NCBI RefSeq assembly: GCF_000151315.2
Contig: NW_011887297.1
Coordinates: forward strand, 845,587 to 909,586
Source of the DNA: Capsaspora owczarzaki ATCC 30864
Taxonomy: Eukaryota > Opisthokonta > Filasterea
Direction: 5' to 3'
Length of the DNA: 64,000 nt
Positions 22,069 through 34,232 of the stretch are shown piece after piece. Numbering within the stretch: position 1 is the stretch's first letter; each line of letters starts with the position of its first letter. The position numbers were made by a program, and so were the translations under genes. The notes beneath the pieces are model-generated. The model searched no databases. It was not told the DNA's origin and saw nothing but the letters and a program-made list of their open reading frames with translations.

Positions 22069-24235
22069 CACCAGCAACGTTGTGCTGCCGCCTGCATGCG
22101 ATTCAATCAGCGCCCTTTTCATCGGCCCAATGACAGGCATGTGCTGCGAAAGCTGGCCAAACCCACCTCTTCTTCTTCCCTTCCCCTTTCGCGCTCAGAC
22201 AACCTCCCCCTGCCCTTCCCCTCCTCCCACCAAATACAACCATAGGGCAGTCTCGTTTGTGAGATGGAAGAGGAGATGTGAGGTCCTCAGCGTGAGACTC
22301 TCAACCATGAGAACTTTGAACAACAAGACCAAACAACCAAAATGATGCGAAAATGCGTTGACATGTGTCTCATCAGCGACATTCGCACGCTGCTGCCTCG
22401 ACCTGGCTGAGTTAGAAACGAGAAAGACAGAGGAGAATGAGCGATGGACTGGAGATGCTCCTTGCATGTTGATGGGCTGATTTTGAGGCTTGGGGGGGGG
22501 AGGAAGAAGGAGGCCTGGTGTGCATTCAGAGCAGGGCTGCTTGCGGGCTGTTGCTTGTTGGTCCAAAGCCCATCTATGCCCACTCCCTCACAGCTCACAT
22601 GCATACTCGCGCATCCACGAGGGATTATGAAGTTTCGTCTGTAATGTCGGATGCATTGGGAGCGGGGGGGGGGAAACGGACTCAAAATCCAAACCACAAC
22701 AACCACAACAGCCGTCTGTTCAATTTTAACTCACAATGTTGAACACTGCCCTCGCGACAACTCCTTATGCTCCATTCAATGCTTCCAGCGGGTTGGATTT
22801 GGCTGATCGGCGCAATGAGGTAAATCACCCTTCGCGTGATGCTCGTTGGTTTGTTGGTTTGGTTGTTAACAATTGGAATTGCCGCTCACACAACCGCCAA
22901 ATCCGACAGTGCCACTCGTACCATTCCTCAAGTCGGTGCGATGCTATCATGCAACTTTTGGGCATTTGTAAGGCGTTGATGGCTCGGGCTGAACACGATC
23001 GATCTCCTTTGTCTCCAACCCAATGTTCTGACCATCCATTTTCCTGGTTGGTTCAACACCACCAAACTGCCTGCCGTGCAACAGTGGGTTCAGTTCTGCT
23101 TCGGGGCGCTCATGTGGTGTGCCTGCATCATTCTTCGCATGTACCGGCTCTACGTGATTATGATTGCAACGAAAATGCGCATGAACGTCTCCAATCCGCG
23201 CGCCTGGATGTATGGTCGATTGGTGATGGTCTGCAGCCCCGTTATCCTTTTCTGCATCATTGCCACAGGTACGATGCTTCATCGTCCAGAGCGGAAGCTG
23301 CGTGCACAGTTTCTTTGGCCTCACTTGTTTGTTTCGCCCAGCCACGAACGCCGTACCGATTGTTCCGCAGCCCACCTCTGCGGGCGTGTACGTCGACCTG
23401 TGCTCAATGGAATGGTGGGCGCTCTATAGCCTCATGGTCTTTTGCATCGTTTACTTGTTGCTCGTTGTGGTAAGCAACCTCTGTCGACCGCTACCTCGAA
23501 ACGATGATTGGCTCGGGCATGCACTCGATTTGACGCATCTTGCTATCACAGTGGTTGATGGTCCAACTGCGCCGCATCCGAAAGTTCCTCAACGAGTTCC
23601 GCGAAACCAAGATTGCGTTTTGGTGCGTCGTGATCAGCGGTGTCTTCTACGCCGTCATCCATGTGATGGCTTGGCAGAAAAAGGTTTGGGGTCGCGTGCT
23701 TTGCGTGGCCATGATTTTGGTCATGGTGAACGTGAGCTACTGGCTCATTCTTGGGCCCACGGTCATTGGCCGGTAACGTTGCTCGCTGTGTTGGGATGAG
23801 ATTCTTGTCAACGAGTCACAGTCGTCACTAATGCTGGGTTTTGGGTTTTGGGTTTTGGGTTTGGGTGTGGTTGGCAGATGGTTCAACCCCGAAGCCTTTC
23901 TGGCGAAGTTTCATGCTGATAAGGATTACCAGCCCAATTCCACAACCAAGAAAGAGAGTAACGTTTGACAAATGGGAATATGGCTTGTACGGTGGGGCCA
24001 TTTTGAAGCAAGCCACTCAGCTGATTTGCATGTGACAGATTCTTCAACCAAGCACAACATGTCGATTAATCCTCTCGCAAAGGCCTCTTCGAGAAAATCG
24101 GAAGGGCAAAGTGACAGAACGGAAGAGTCCGAGCACAACCAGTCAGAGTTTGAAGTTCGAATGACGGAAAACGAGTTTTCTGTCGTTCCAGCGGGCGAGA
24201 TTGCCGGGAACGAAGACGGGCCGGAAGAGGCTTAG
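21683..24235 (+). CDS. Seven-transmembrane receptor-like protein B (paralogue of A)
   Basis: Exons: 21683-21866, 22789-22819, 22910-22967, 23085-23268, 23342-23469, 23552-23772, 23878-23957, 24039-24235; 360 residues. Exon count, phases and nearly all exon lengths match gene A; in exon 6 about half the residues are identical (for example RKFLNE.RE.KIAF and VWGRVL). Shared landmarks: YWRNWAPIRAKQLD after TM1, IPQVGAMLSCNFWAF in TM2, ILRMYRLYVIMIA after TM3, RWFNPEAFLAKF after TM7. The tail ends acidic (EDGPEEA) and has no RGS or kinase domain. No signal peptide. Function is unknown; the pair is a local duplication. Differences cluster in the TM4-TM5 loop and in the C-tail, as expected if ligand or partner contacts diverged (inference). 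Confidence 0.82.
21867..22788 (+). other. Long first intron of seven-TM gene B, with (CAT)n microsatellite
   Basis: 922 bp. A (TCA)n run of about 16 units lies at 22021-22068, preceded by an ACACAC tract (21976-21998). G-runs occur at 22493-22501 and 22664-22672. No coding exon or RNA gene seen. Confidence 0.6.
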
Positions 24236-24779
24236 AATGTTGCTAATGAACTATTGTGGTTTGCATGGTGTATAGCCGTTTCTTATTTGTTGTGTTCGCT
24301 TTTCTTCGTTTATGTTTTCAGTACGTTTTCCCTACTCGTTTCATATTCGGTTCATGTTCGGTTCAGGATCTCAAACTTGCTGAGTCGTCGAATGCGATGT
24401 CAAGTTCAACGTTCACCTATCGTTCGTTGATGCAGTACTCTTCGTTTGTATCGCACATCGAGTGCTATCAGCGGTTTGACCACCAAGAAGGAGCAGGTTG
24501 CGTTGAAAACGCCCGAAGCATGTGCCACGATGAGGTGGCGCATCAAACAGGTAGGTTGTTGCAATTGAATCGGTCTCAACCCAACAAAAGTTGATTTGCC
24601 TGTTCCACCCCAACCCATCTGCACGCGCGCCATCGACCCCATAATACAGTATCACGACACCAGATTGTCTTTATTAGAAAGCGACAAATACAAGGGGACC
24701 ATCAAACCCTTCAGCACGATTGCCGTATTGTATGTAGTTGAGTGACCCAGTCTTAGAATCTACATCTCCATACAACAGA
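24236..24779. other. Intergenic between seven-TM gene B and RMND5 (tandem)
   Basis: 544 bp, AT-richer, no supportable ORF. It must hold the 3' end of gene B and the promoter of the RMND5 gene. Confidence 0.45.
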
Positions 24780-26799
24780 ATGGACGCGCTGCTGAGCGAG
24801 CACAAGCGGCTCTCGACCAAGCAAAAGCAGACCACGCTGAAAACGCTGCAACATCTTGACAATGTCATCAAGCAGCTCGAGCAGGCCAAGAGTCTGATGC
24901 TCGTCGACCCCAACCCAGGTACACTGCAACAGCAACAGCAACAGCAAAAGAAAGCACGAACTTTGGCTGCAAAGACCGGGTTTGGGGTTATGAAGCCCCC
25001 CCCCCTCCTTCTCCGTCGATTTCGTCCTGCTTGTACGCCTATGACACTGTGGACGACGCGCGGGGCGTCAGAACGGACGCTTCTCGTTGAGCGGACTGAC
25101 TGAACGCTGCCTGTCTGTCATCGCTTCTTGCGCTGCTGCCACTGCAAGCTCAGCAGCCACCCGCACTCTTGGACTGACGCGTTATTGCTGCAAAGTGGTG
25201 CATTGGAAGAAGCTCACCCTTGTCCTTGTCCTTGTCCGTGTGTGTTGAACAGGCGCGGGGTCGGATGCAATGATGATGGAGACGTCCGACTCGGCGACCC
25301 CGACCCCGACTCTGACGACGACGAACGCTGCGCCAGTGCCGAGCGAGTCGCGGGAGCAGATTGTCAAGTCGTTCGTGTTCAAGGCCAAGTCAGTCAAGGA
25401 AGCGTGCGACAAGGTCACGGAAGAGCATCGCGACATGCACGCGACCGTGTCTCGCTTTGGCAAGACGATCGACAAGGTTTGGGGTAGCAGCTTCTCATGT
25501 GGTGCTGATCAAGCGCTGAAGACACTGCACTCTGACACGGGGATGGCGTTTGCTTGTGTTTGCTTGACAATTGCCGCGTCCGTTTTCTTTGCTTTTTTCT
25601 TTGCTTTTTTTTTTTGTTTGTTTAGGCGTTCGTCACCGACATTGACAAGTTTGCCAACCCGGCAGCGTTTGAAGGAGCTCAAGCGGCATTGCTGAACGAA
25701 GTGATTGCCAAGCATTTGCTGCGCCAGGGTCATTTTGCGGCCGCCGAAACATTTATTCGCGTGAGTGGTATCGAACATCGACTTTCAACGTGTGTCTGTT
25801 CCATTGCTCTCACTTCATGAATGTGTCTGTCGCATTGTCCAAACATCGCAGGAGTCGGGATTGACCTTGGAGCAGCCGCAACTTGGTCCATTCATTGAAA
25901 TGTACAACATCATGGAAGCTTTCAAACAGCAGGACTTGGCGCCAGCGCTTCGGTATGCGTGTTCCGCCCCTCGCTTGTGCATGGCGCCTCTCTTTCCTCA
26001 CTAATTCAACCACTCCTTTGTTTTTGTGTCAGTTGGGCAAGCGAAAATCGCCAGGCGTTGGAACGGATTGGCAGCTCGCTGGAATTCAAGCTGCACAAGC
26101 TGGAATTTCTCCGTCGCCTGCAGATTGATCGTCGCGATGCGCTGCAGTATGCTCGTGTCCAGTTTGTGCCATTTTCGCATTCGCACTTGAACGAGGTGCA
26201 GCGGTTGATGGGCTGTCTGTTGTACTATGGTCGCGCGCCGCCAACGCCCTACATGGAATTGGTCGACTCGATCCATTGGACGGAAATCGCGCATGCGTTT
26301 ACGCGCGACTGCTGCGCCATGCTTGGCATGACGTACGACAGTCCGTTGTTTGTCAGCTTCCTGGCCGGGTGCGCCGCTCTGCCAACTCTTTTGAAAATGG
26401 CCTCCGTCATGCAAGGCCGTGGCGCCAGTTCAACGCTGTGGACAAGCAAGGATGAGCTTCCTGTATGTTGGGAGTTTTTTTCGGAGGGATTATCATCCCG
26501 TCGTTTTGAACAGCATTGCGCTGCTTGCCCTTTTACTCTTGCGAGAATGCTCATCGTTTGTGTGTTCTTGGCTGTAGGTCGAAATTGAACTGGGCAAGGA
26601 TTCCCAATTCCACTCAGTGTTTGCGTGCCCCGTGTCCCGCGAGCAGGCCTCTCCTGAAAATCCGCCCATGATGATGAAGTGTGGCCATGTTGTGTGCAAG
26701 CTCTCGCTCGAGCGCCTCTCCAAGAACGGCGGGAGGTTCAAGTGTCCCTATTGTCCCGTCGAGCAGACTCCAGCGGATGCGCACATTGTTCATTTTTAG
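24780..26799 (+). CDS. RMND5: RMND5/Gid2 subunit of the CTLH/GID E3 ubiquitin ligase
   Basis: Exons: 24780-24918, 25253-25476, 25626-25760, 25852-25952, 26033-26462, 26578-26799; 416 residues, close to the usual 390. Role (family knowledge): RING-type subunit that with MAEA/Gid9 forms the catalytic core of the GID/CTLH ligase. Seen: N-terminal helix ([18 protein letters not shown]); LisH region [23 protein letters not shown] segment [20 protein letters not shown] and [19 protein letters not shown] region [20 protein letters not shown]; and the degenerate [45 protein letters not shown], matching RMND5A nearly residue for residue. A Thr/Pro-rich stretch sits at 52-78. Exon 1 starts at the first ATG after the upstream stop. 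Confidence 0.95.
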
Positions 26800-27163
26800 A
26801 GATTGATGATGACCAACATGCTGTGTTTGTGTTGTGATGGGTGTAGTCAAAAAGGTAACTTTGTCAAGATCAAATCTTCATCCTCAAATCTTTGTGACTG
26901 TGTCGCTTTTGCTCTGATCCTTTTCAACCAACATATAGAAATGGTGTCATCGCCGACATTCTTTTTTGTCTGAGCCCTTTTCCACGCTCAGTCAGTCAGT
27001 CTTGTTTTGTGCGGTCTCGTTTACTGACGCTCCCTCCCCCCTCGTCACGCATTGCACACAAAAGCGCCCCCTTTTTTTTTCTCTGACATACATTGTTAGC
27101 ATCATCATCTTTATCCGAACTAGTCCTCGCCACCCCCCTACATTGTCGCTTCGGGTTGCAAAA
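26800..27163. other. Intergenic between RMND5 and DDHD lipase (tandem)
   Basis: 364 bp. T-rich run at 27070-27080 before the DDHD start. No gene seen. Confidence 0.45.
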
Positions 27164-30100
27164 ATGATGACCTGGAACGCCGACAATCGCCTGTCGGCTG
27201 CCAACAACGCGCCGGCCTCGCTCGATGCCACCCGAGCATCTTCCTCGTCCTCCGCTGGCCCTGGCGCTTCTTCTTCTTCATCTGTTGGTCCTGGTGCTTC
27301 GTCGTCACCCCAGCAGCCGGTCGCTTCGGCGCACTGGTTCTTCTGGTCGCCTCCGAAAGAGTCGCCCGTCAATCTTCCCATGCTGGCGGCGACGGTGACC
27401 GAGACGGCGGGTCTTGGCGGTGCGTGGCCGCTGCTCTCTGCCTTTGCCGCACGAGGCACAGCAGGATCCAGCAAGCCAAGTGCCGGCACTGCGAACTCGA
27501 GTGCGGCCGCCGCTGCTGGGAACGCGAGCTCGCCCCCGTCCGAGCAGGCTCGTCTCGCTGCCCATCTGCTTGCCGCTGCGCGGTCGTCGTCCGTCGCGGC
27601 GGGCGCTGGCTCGTATCTCTGCGTTGGCTGGAAACCATTCACCCGGATTGATTCGAGTCGTCTGGAGCAAGCGTACCACGAGCTGCAACTGCCACGCCAT
27701 GCTGACGGTGCAGCTTCTGACGCGACTGCCTTTCCTGGCTGCCCTGCCAACGAGGTCGTGTCAGTCTGTGGAGGCCGATTTGACGTGCACGTCCCGTCGC
27801 GTTTCGGAAAGCCCGTGTACTGGGAAGGCCTCCCGATGCTCGTCACTCGAGCGTCCTGGTTTTGCGCGGGAGACCGCTCGGGCGATCCGCTCATTCCGCT
27901 GGAGGAAGCCACCGCAGACTTGATCGAGTCGCATTATGTGGATGTGTTCCAGAACAGCGCTGATAGTACGGTACAACCAATGGATTTGACGGAAACACCT
28001 CAGCTCCCTGAACAACAGCCGTTCGCGCGGGAAGTGACGATTAACGATCGAGGCGACAAAATTACCTTCCACTCGCGCGAGTTGACAATGCTCTATGTCT
28101 ATCAGCCTGTCTCTGGAGAGTTGGACGGCTCGGATTTCATTGCACGCCAAGTGTATCGCGGGTTGGACATTTCGAGCGTTGACGAAGGTCAGTTCTGCGT
28201 TGAAATTCCATGTGTGCTGTTGACACGCACTTACTTTTCCAATCATCTTCCAGGCGAGCTCGATGACATTGAAGGCTTGGTGTTTGTCATTCACGGCATT
28301 GGGAGTGCATGCGACCTGCAACTTCGTGCCCTGCCCGATTGTGGTACGTGCTCTTGCTGTCTGAAGCCCAAAGCCGAAACAAGCTCTTGGTTGATGCTTT
28401 GGTGCCACCTTCCAGTCTGACGTCGTAATGATTCTTTGTCCTTGGTGTGGGTTACTGGAACAGTGGACGACATGCGAGCCAATTCTGCGGCCTTCCAAAA
28501 GACTCACTTTAGCGCGCAGCGCGGGCGTGTCGAACTCATTCCGATCGAATGGCACGATGCATTACACTTGCATCGCGATGTCGACAAGTACGTTGTTGCT
28601 TTTCAGGCGAATCTAAATTTTTGATTCGGCGTAGTAGAGTGTTTGTTGTTGTGGGGGTTTTTTGTTGTTGTTGTATTTTTGTATTTTTTTTTTCTTTTTT
28701 TGCTCGGCACGCTAACCAATCACGGTTTACTTGGTTGCTTGCTTTCGTTGCGCTTCCCCTCCGTATTCCCAGAAAACTCCAAAACATCAGCTTGGACACC
28801 ATCCGAAAACTGCGCGAACTCGTCAACGACACGGTGCTCGATGTGATGCTGTTCACCAGCCCTGTGTATGCCCAGGTGATCATTGACCGTGTGGCGGCAG
28901 AGCTAAACCGGCTGCATGCTCTCTTTATCGCCCGAAACCCAACGTTCAAGGGCAAGGTGTGCTTGTTCGGCCACAGTCTGGGCTCTTGTATTGGGTTCGA
29001 TCTCTTGGCGCACCAACCTCTGCTTGGCACTCATGAAGCTGCTCCCAGCGATGCAACGGGCGGAGTGCCGACCACCGTTGGCGCCGAGGATGCCGACGCT
29101 AGACATCCTCGCAACCTCGTCGATTCTCTAAATTCCGTTTTGGAGCCCTCGTCGCCGCGAGCCTTGTCCAACTGCCTGTCGTGCGAACACAACCATCACA
29201 ACCACAACCAACGCTCTCACGGCCTCGGCCACGTTTCTGTGGGCGTGCACTATCCTCGGTTAAACTTTGCATGCGACGCCATGTTTGGTGCCGGCTCGCC
29301 CATGGGCATGTTCCTCACCGTCCGTGGGCATGACCACATTGGGCGGCACTATCAGTTGCCAACCTGTCCCAAGTACTTTAACATTTTCCATCCGTTTGAT
29401 CCAGTGGTAAGACTGGTGTCGATTTTGCATTCACTGATACCACCGTTGTTTTGTTGTTGTTTTGTTTGGTTGTTGTTTTGTTTTTTTGGGGTGATTCATC
29501 CGTACGCTTCATTTTCCGCTACCCAGGCCTTCCGAATGGAGCCAATCATCGACCCGCAGTTTACAGACGTCAAGCCCGAACTGGTGCCACATTATACCGG
29601 ACGAAAACGCATTCATATTGAGCTGCGCGATAACATTTCCCGCGTGAGCGCAACAATCAAGAATACGTTCAATATGGTGGAAGAGGCCACCAAAAGCACC
29701 AGCTCTTGGTTTTCATTTGATTCGCTGAGTGGTTTGGCGAAATCGTTGACTGGCGGTAGTTCTGCCGCCGCTCCCGCCCCTGCTGCCGCCGCCGCTCCCA
29801 ATCAAAGTGCTTTGCCGCTTCCGCCCGCTGATACTCCAGCTGGAGGTAGTTCGCGACAAGAGCTCTTTTGTGTGTGGCTTCAATCCACTTCACTCATCTT
29901 CCATCCTTTCTGTTTATTCCCTTTTTGCGCGTCACAGCCGCCCTGCTGCATCCAGGAAAACTGAACTCGGGTGCACGGATTGACTATGCGCTGCAAGAAA
30001 CTCCCATCGAGTCCATCAATGAATATCTCTTCTCCATCACAGCGCACTTTGTTTATTGGTAAGATTCGGGTCTTCTGGTGAACGTGCCTTGTCGAAACAA

Positions 30101-30238
30101 CTGATTGATTGACCTGCTCGTTGTTGGTTTTTGAACTAACCGACAAACGGTTGTGTTGTTCATCGCAGGCGCTCCCAAGACACAATCCTGTTCATTATGA
30201 ATGAAATTTTCAATTCGTCGACCTCGCCAAGCCAATGA
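27164..30238 (+). CDS. DDHD-domain phospholipase A1 (PA-PLA1 / SEC23IP family)
   Basis: Exons: 27164-28187, 28254-28343, 28464-28587, 28773-29406, 29527-29845, 29938-30058, 30169-30238; 793 residues. Role (family knowledge): intracellular PLA1 acting on phosphatidic acid and other phospholipids at ER/Golgi or mitochondrial membranes. Seen: Ser/Ala-rich N-terminus, WWE-like region beginning [28 protein letters not shown], lipase start LVFVIHGIG, catalytic GHSLGS (about residues 479-484), and the DDHD domain [54 protein letters not shown], carrying the Asp, Asp, His and Asp that name the family. A His-rich insert ([17 protein letters not shown]) lies just before the domain. The first true ATG in frame is at 27164. 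Which human subtype (DDHD1, DDHD2, SEC23IP) it equals is unclear. Confidence 0.95.
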
Positions 30239-30355
30239 GCTAGCACCGTCCACCCCCACTTGAATGCGATGCTAAATTGAGGAATGTCAAATATATTGTG
30301 CTCGTAATCAAAACATACAAACACAAACGACTTTTCGAGTTTGTCAGAACGCTGG

Positions 30356-33300
30356 CTAAACTCGTTGACGCATCGCCGCGTCAATGGGCTTCAAACTCCA
30401 GCCAGCCTCACCATTGAACATTAAGAGGTAGTCGTGGAACTGCAGCCGTGTCATGAAGCGTGGGTTCAAAGCGGTGAGTCGAGTTCAGCCGGCATTGCGA
30501 CGATATTAGCGGCAACTTACCTTGAGAAGAGACCGACGATGGGCAATCGACACGGTCGTAATGTTCAGCGCTCGACAAAGCGAGTACAGCTCGCTTTCAA
30601 GGTCGCCACTGATTGCACTGGTAGACTCGTCCAGAACTGTTGAGAATGCACCAATGTGTGCGATATCAGATCAAACAGCGATTGCCAAAAGCTAGCATTC
30701 ATCGATCAAACCTCTTACCGGCAAACTGAGGCCGCTGTAGGAACAAGCGAACGAACGCGAGGCGTTGCTTTTCACCAGGCGAGAAGGAATCATAAAAAGT
30801 CCAATCGTGCCAAGTGTCGTACCCGCCACAGCGAGACACCACAAAGCCCAACTTGACCTCCGCCAGAATCGACGTCAAAACCTTGTCCTCAAACTCGAGA
30901 GCTACAGCAAACATCAAATCCAAGACAGCAACCCACGCCATTTCAAATGAGCCGCAACAAAAATTCTAATGACCCGCAACGGTCAAACACACATACCAGG
31001 GTCGACCCGCACCAAAGAGCCCGAGTGTGCCAACGAGATTGCAGCAGACGATGCGGAGCTCGAAGGGACAGCTCCCGGACAAAACACTCGCGACAGCTCG
31101 ACGAGATTATCGTGCGTCAAATCGTCGCGGTTTGGATACTTGAGCAGATCGCGCAACGTTCCATCCGAAACGAACGGCACCTGTGGCAAGTAAAAGAGGC
31201 CGTTGCGTCCGACATGGCGCGGCTTGGTGATGGTGCCTGCAAGCCAAAAGTCATGAGTACATGTTCCCACGTTCACACGCTTTCCTTGCCTAGCTCCCTC
31301 CGATCCACTTCCTCAAAAGTGTCAATTCCCCATCCAAAGAACGGGACGCAATACCTGAAGAAAGCGGCCAGAGGTCGTTGAGAGTACGGAGAAGGGAAGT
31401 TTTCCCACACCCTGACGAATTGTAGCACGCACAAAGCGTCATCGCTGTGAGCATGTGCCTCCGCAAAGAACGCTGCCCCTACAACAACAAAGCGCAAGTA
31501 ACCTACCACTGGCACCCATCACTTGAATGTTCATCTGTTCTTCGATCACGAGATTGAGGTCTGCATCGAATGAAAATCGTGGTCAGTTTCACGAAAAGCA
31601 TCATCGCAATCATGAGTTCGCACTGCTTTCTTACCCTTCACGATTTGGACGTGGTCCTTGGGTGTCTCGAACGAAACGTGGTCAAATACGATGGTCTTTT
31701 GGGTGGATGCTGCTCGCTCGTCCGGATCCTCGTCACTGAATCGAAAAGGATGATTCGTGTCCCAAAGCGAGACTGTGAGGATGCAGCACGACGTCGCATC
31801 GGACATAAAGACAGCACACTCACTCGTTATCTTGGGCAACTGGGCGCAGCAGAGAAGTGTCCATAAATACTTCCATCATCTCACCCAGACGGTGAGTGAA
31901 ACCAGCCAGGTTGCTAAACTCGGTGGAAAGGTCAATCAGTGTTGAAAAGCAGCTGATCAGGTAAATGGAGACAAAGGCACTCTGGAGAGTTCAAAGGAAA
32001 TCGCAATGTTAGGACCGAACTGTGGCAACGGCCAAACCGGGACGAACAACGCGCCAATAATCTCAAAGTAAGCCACCAACCTGAGAAATGACAGTGGAAA
32101 TGTTGCTCAGTTGGTCATCGTAGCGCCCAGCAAAGATTGGTACAGCAATGACCAAGTAGCTCAAAATGGAGCCGGCATAATCGAAGAGTCCAATCGAAAC
32201 TGCCAGTATGGAATCAAGCGCAGCACTAGCTTGTGAGGGCGAGCAGAGTCAAAGCAGCGCAGTCCCCCGAGAGATACATACTGTCCAAAAACACGTTGCG
32301 GAAGATCAGCCGCTCTTGGGTGCGAATCAGTTCAGCAAAGCGTCGCGTCACATTCTCCTCCTCGCGTCTCTCGCTGTGGTAGAATGCCACAGCCTCGGCA
32401 TTTGAGCGGACATGGGCATGAGCGTACCTTCAAAGCACCCAAGCAGTTCAATCAGCATCGTGGCAGGTCAAAAGCAGAGGAACTCAACCCAAAAGCTGCT
32501 CAAACGCGCACGTGTTCCACACACAAACATACCTGAAATCTCCCTCGAGGCGCTCTTGTTTGACGACTTGAGGCACAATGAACGAAATCAAAAACTTGTT
32601 TGAGACGGTACCAACGATGAAAAAGCCAAAAACGCTGACTGGGCCGACCCAGCCCATTGCATTGGCACTTTGGTACGTGTAGTAGAGGATTGTGAGGGGG
32701 AGGATGATGATTTTCGCCTGGATTTTACTCAACGAGGTGGAGAATTTATCCACGTCTTGAGCAATGCGCTGATCTCTGTGAGATTGCCAGGCAAAAGCAA
32801 ACACAACAAGTGAGCAGAAATTCACTCCCTTCCCCCCTCCCGATGCACCATGCTAAAACCCGAGCTATACTCACGCATTGTCCACGCGGCTGTCCAGCAC
32901 GTTGGTGCGGTAGCAAGTCGTGTTGCTGAAGTACAGTTGTTGGAGAAACAGCGTCAAGCGCTGGCGATACTGCAAGTAGAGCTGCGCCTGAACAAAACCG
33001 CTCGCGCTGTTCATGACGGCCACCGCCACGACGAGGACAAAGCAGTAGATGGTCTGGGCAGTGAACGCGCTCTCGTCCTTGCGTTGCAGAATCGAGTAAT
33101 ACCGACTTGGGATCATGCCAATCAGGTAATAAACGACCTGCAGTCCCAATGCGAGGCCAAGCAGCAGACAAAGCCACATCGACGGCTGTGCTCGAATGGA
33201 CGGGAAGAAGAGCTTGGTGATTTGCCAGAGTCGACGGAAGAACACTCGATCCAAGGTATGTCTGCAGACGAAAAAAAAAAAAAAAAAAAAAAAAAGCGTT

Positions 33301-33802
33301 GCGTGTCAATCAGAACAACATCACTCAGGCAAAGCAGTGGAATATGGCGACAGCAAGAAGGGGTTTGTGCTATGGTGTGATGGGTGGATTGGGGTGTGAT
33401 ATGAAGGGTGGACGAGGGGTGTGCGTCTGAGCAACTGGCAAAATGGGATTTTTGACACCTTCGCGCGTGCAGCCCCCTTTGTTCCCCTTCTTCTTCTTCT
33501 TCTTACTTGGAGGGGCTCTCGGTGCGGTCGTCTGAAGATGAACAGCAAGACGAGCATCCAAACCATTGACTGCAGGTCGACGACGAGGTCGACGAACGAG
33601 CGGCAGACGCGCCACCGAGTGGTGTCCACGCTTGGCTCCGTCCATGCTTGCTGCCGTGCCCGCCCTTGAACACTGCGCTGATGCTGCTGACGAAGGTGCC
33701 TGCGCTGCCCGAATGTCGGCCATCCATGCCTGCATGCGACTTGCTGCTGCCCAGCTTGTCGTCGTGGTGCTGCTGGATTGACCCTGCACGCACGTCCGAC
33801 AT
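30356..33802 (-). CDS. ABCD4: ABCD4-like ABC transporter (lysosomal cobalamin type)
   Basis: Thirteen exons: 33802-33507, 33261-32875, 32775-32533, 32427-32282, 32199-32081, 31981-31824, 31735-31635, 31560-31507, 31411-31355, 31236-30997, 30901-30719, 30636-30521, 30439-30356; 727 residues. Role (family knowledge): half-transporter; animal ABCD4 works with LMBD1 to release vitamin B12 from lysosomes. Membrane domain matches ABCD4: [80 protein letters not shown]. Nucleotide-binding domain: Walker A GASGCGKTS (about 498-506, across an exon joint), Q-loop LPQVPF, signature FSPGEKQRL, Walker B AVLDEST, H-loop SIAHRRSLL. There is a 98-residue polar N-terminal extension absent from human ABCD4 (606 residues). 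Convergent with the DDHD gene, 117 bp apart. Confidence 0.93.
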
Positions 33803-34152
33803 TGTGTTCTGTGCTTGTCACGTCCAGAGCAGAGAGAGCAGGAGAGTCGGATGGTCACGAAACTGGAAGACTGGGCGCAACAAACGTCGTGTCCACTCTC
33901 CCTCTCCCTCTCACTCACTCACTCACTCACTCACTCTATCTCCATCATTCTCAATCATTCTCAATCTCAATCACTCTCAGTATCAACATCACGATCTCTC
34001 TTCCATACACACACCCCTCCTCTTTCCCCCTCCCCTCTTTCCCCCCTCCCCCAAACCCGCCTGCCGATCCAAGCATGACATATCACGATGTGGCGTGTTA
34101 TTCACGTGTTGAGCGTTGAGTCGCATTTTTTTCCACACTATTCGACTTCCGG

Positions 34153-34192
<40 letters not shown>

Positions 34193-34232
34193 TCTTTTGT
34201 GCTCTGTTCCATTCCACTTTGACTAAAGCACC
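33803..34232. promoter_or_regulatory. Divergent promoter region ABCD4-like (-) / orphan membrane protein (+)
   Basis: 430 bp. It is strongly pyrimidine-rich (33897-34060) with CTCA and CAAT phrases, followed by a 38-base poly-T tract (34154-34191) about 40 bp before the plus-strand ATG. No coding sequence seen. Confidence 0.45.
34154..34191 (+). repeat. Poly-T tract (38 T)
   Basis: Uninterrupted T run upstream of the start codon at 34233. Probably a dA:dT promoter element or simple slippage tract. Confidence 0.9.

Noticed and set aside
23836-23867. TTTTGGG repeat as an interstitial telomere
   Set aside because: Only about four imperfect units inside an intron; opisthokont telomeres are usually TTAGGG.
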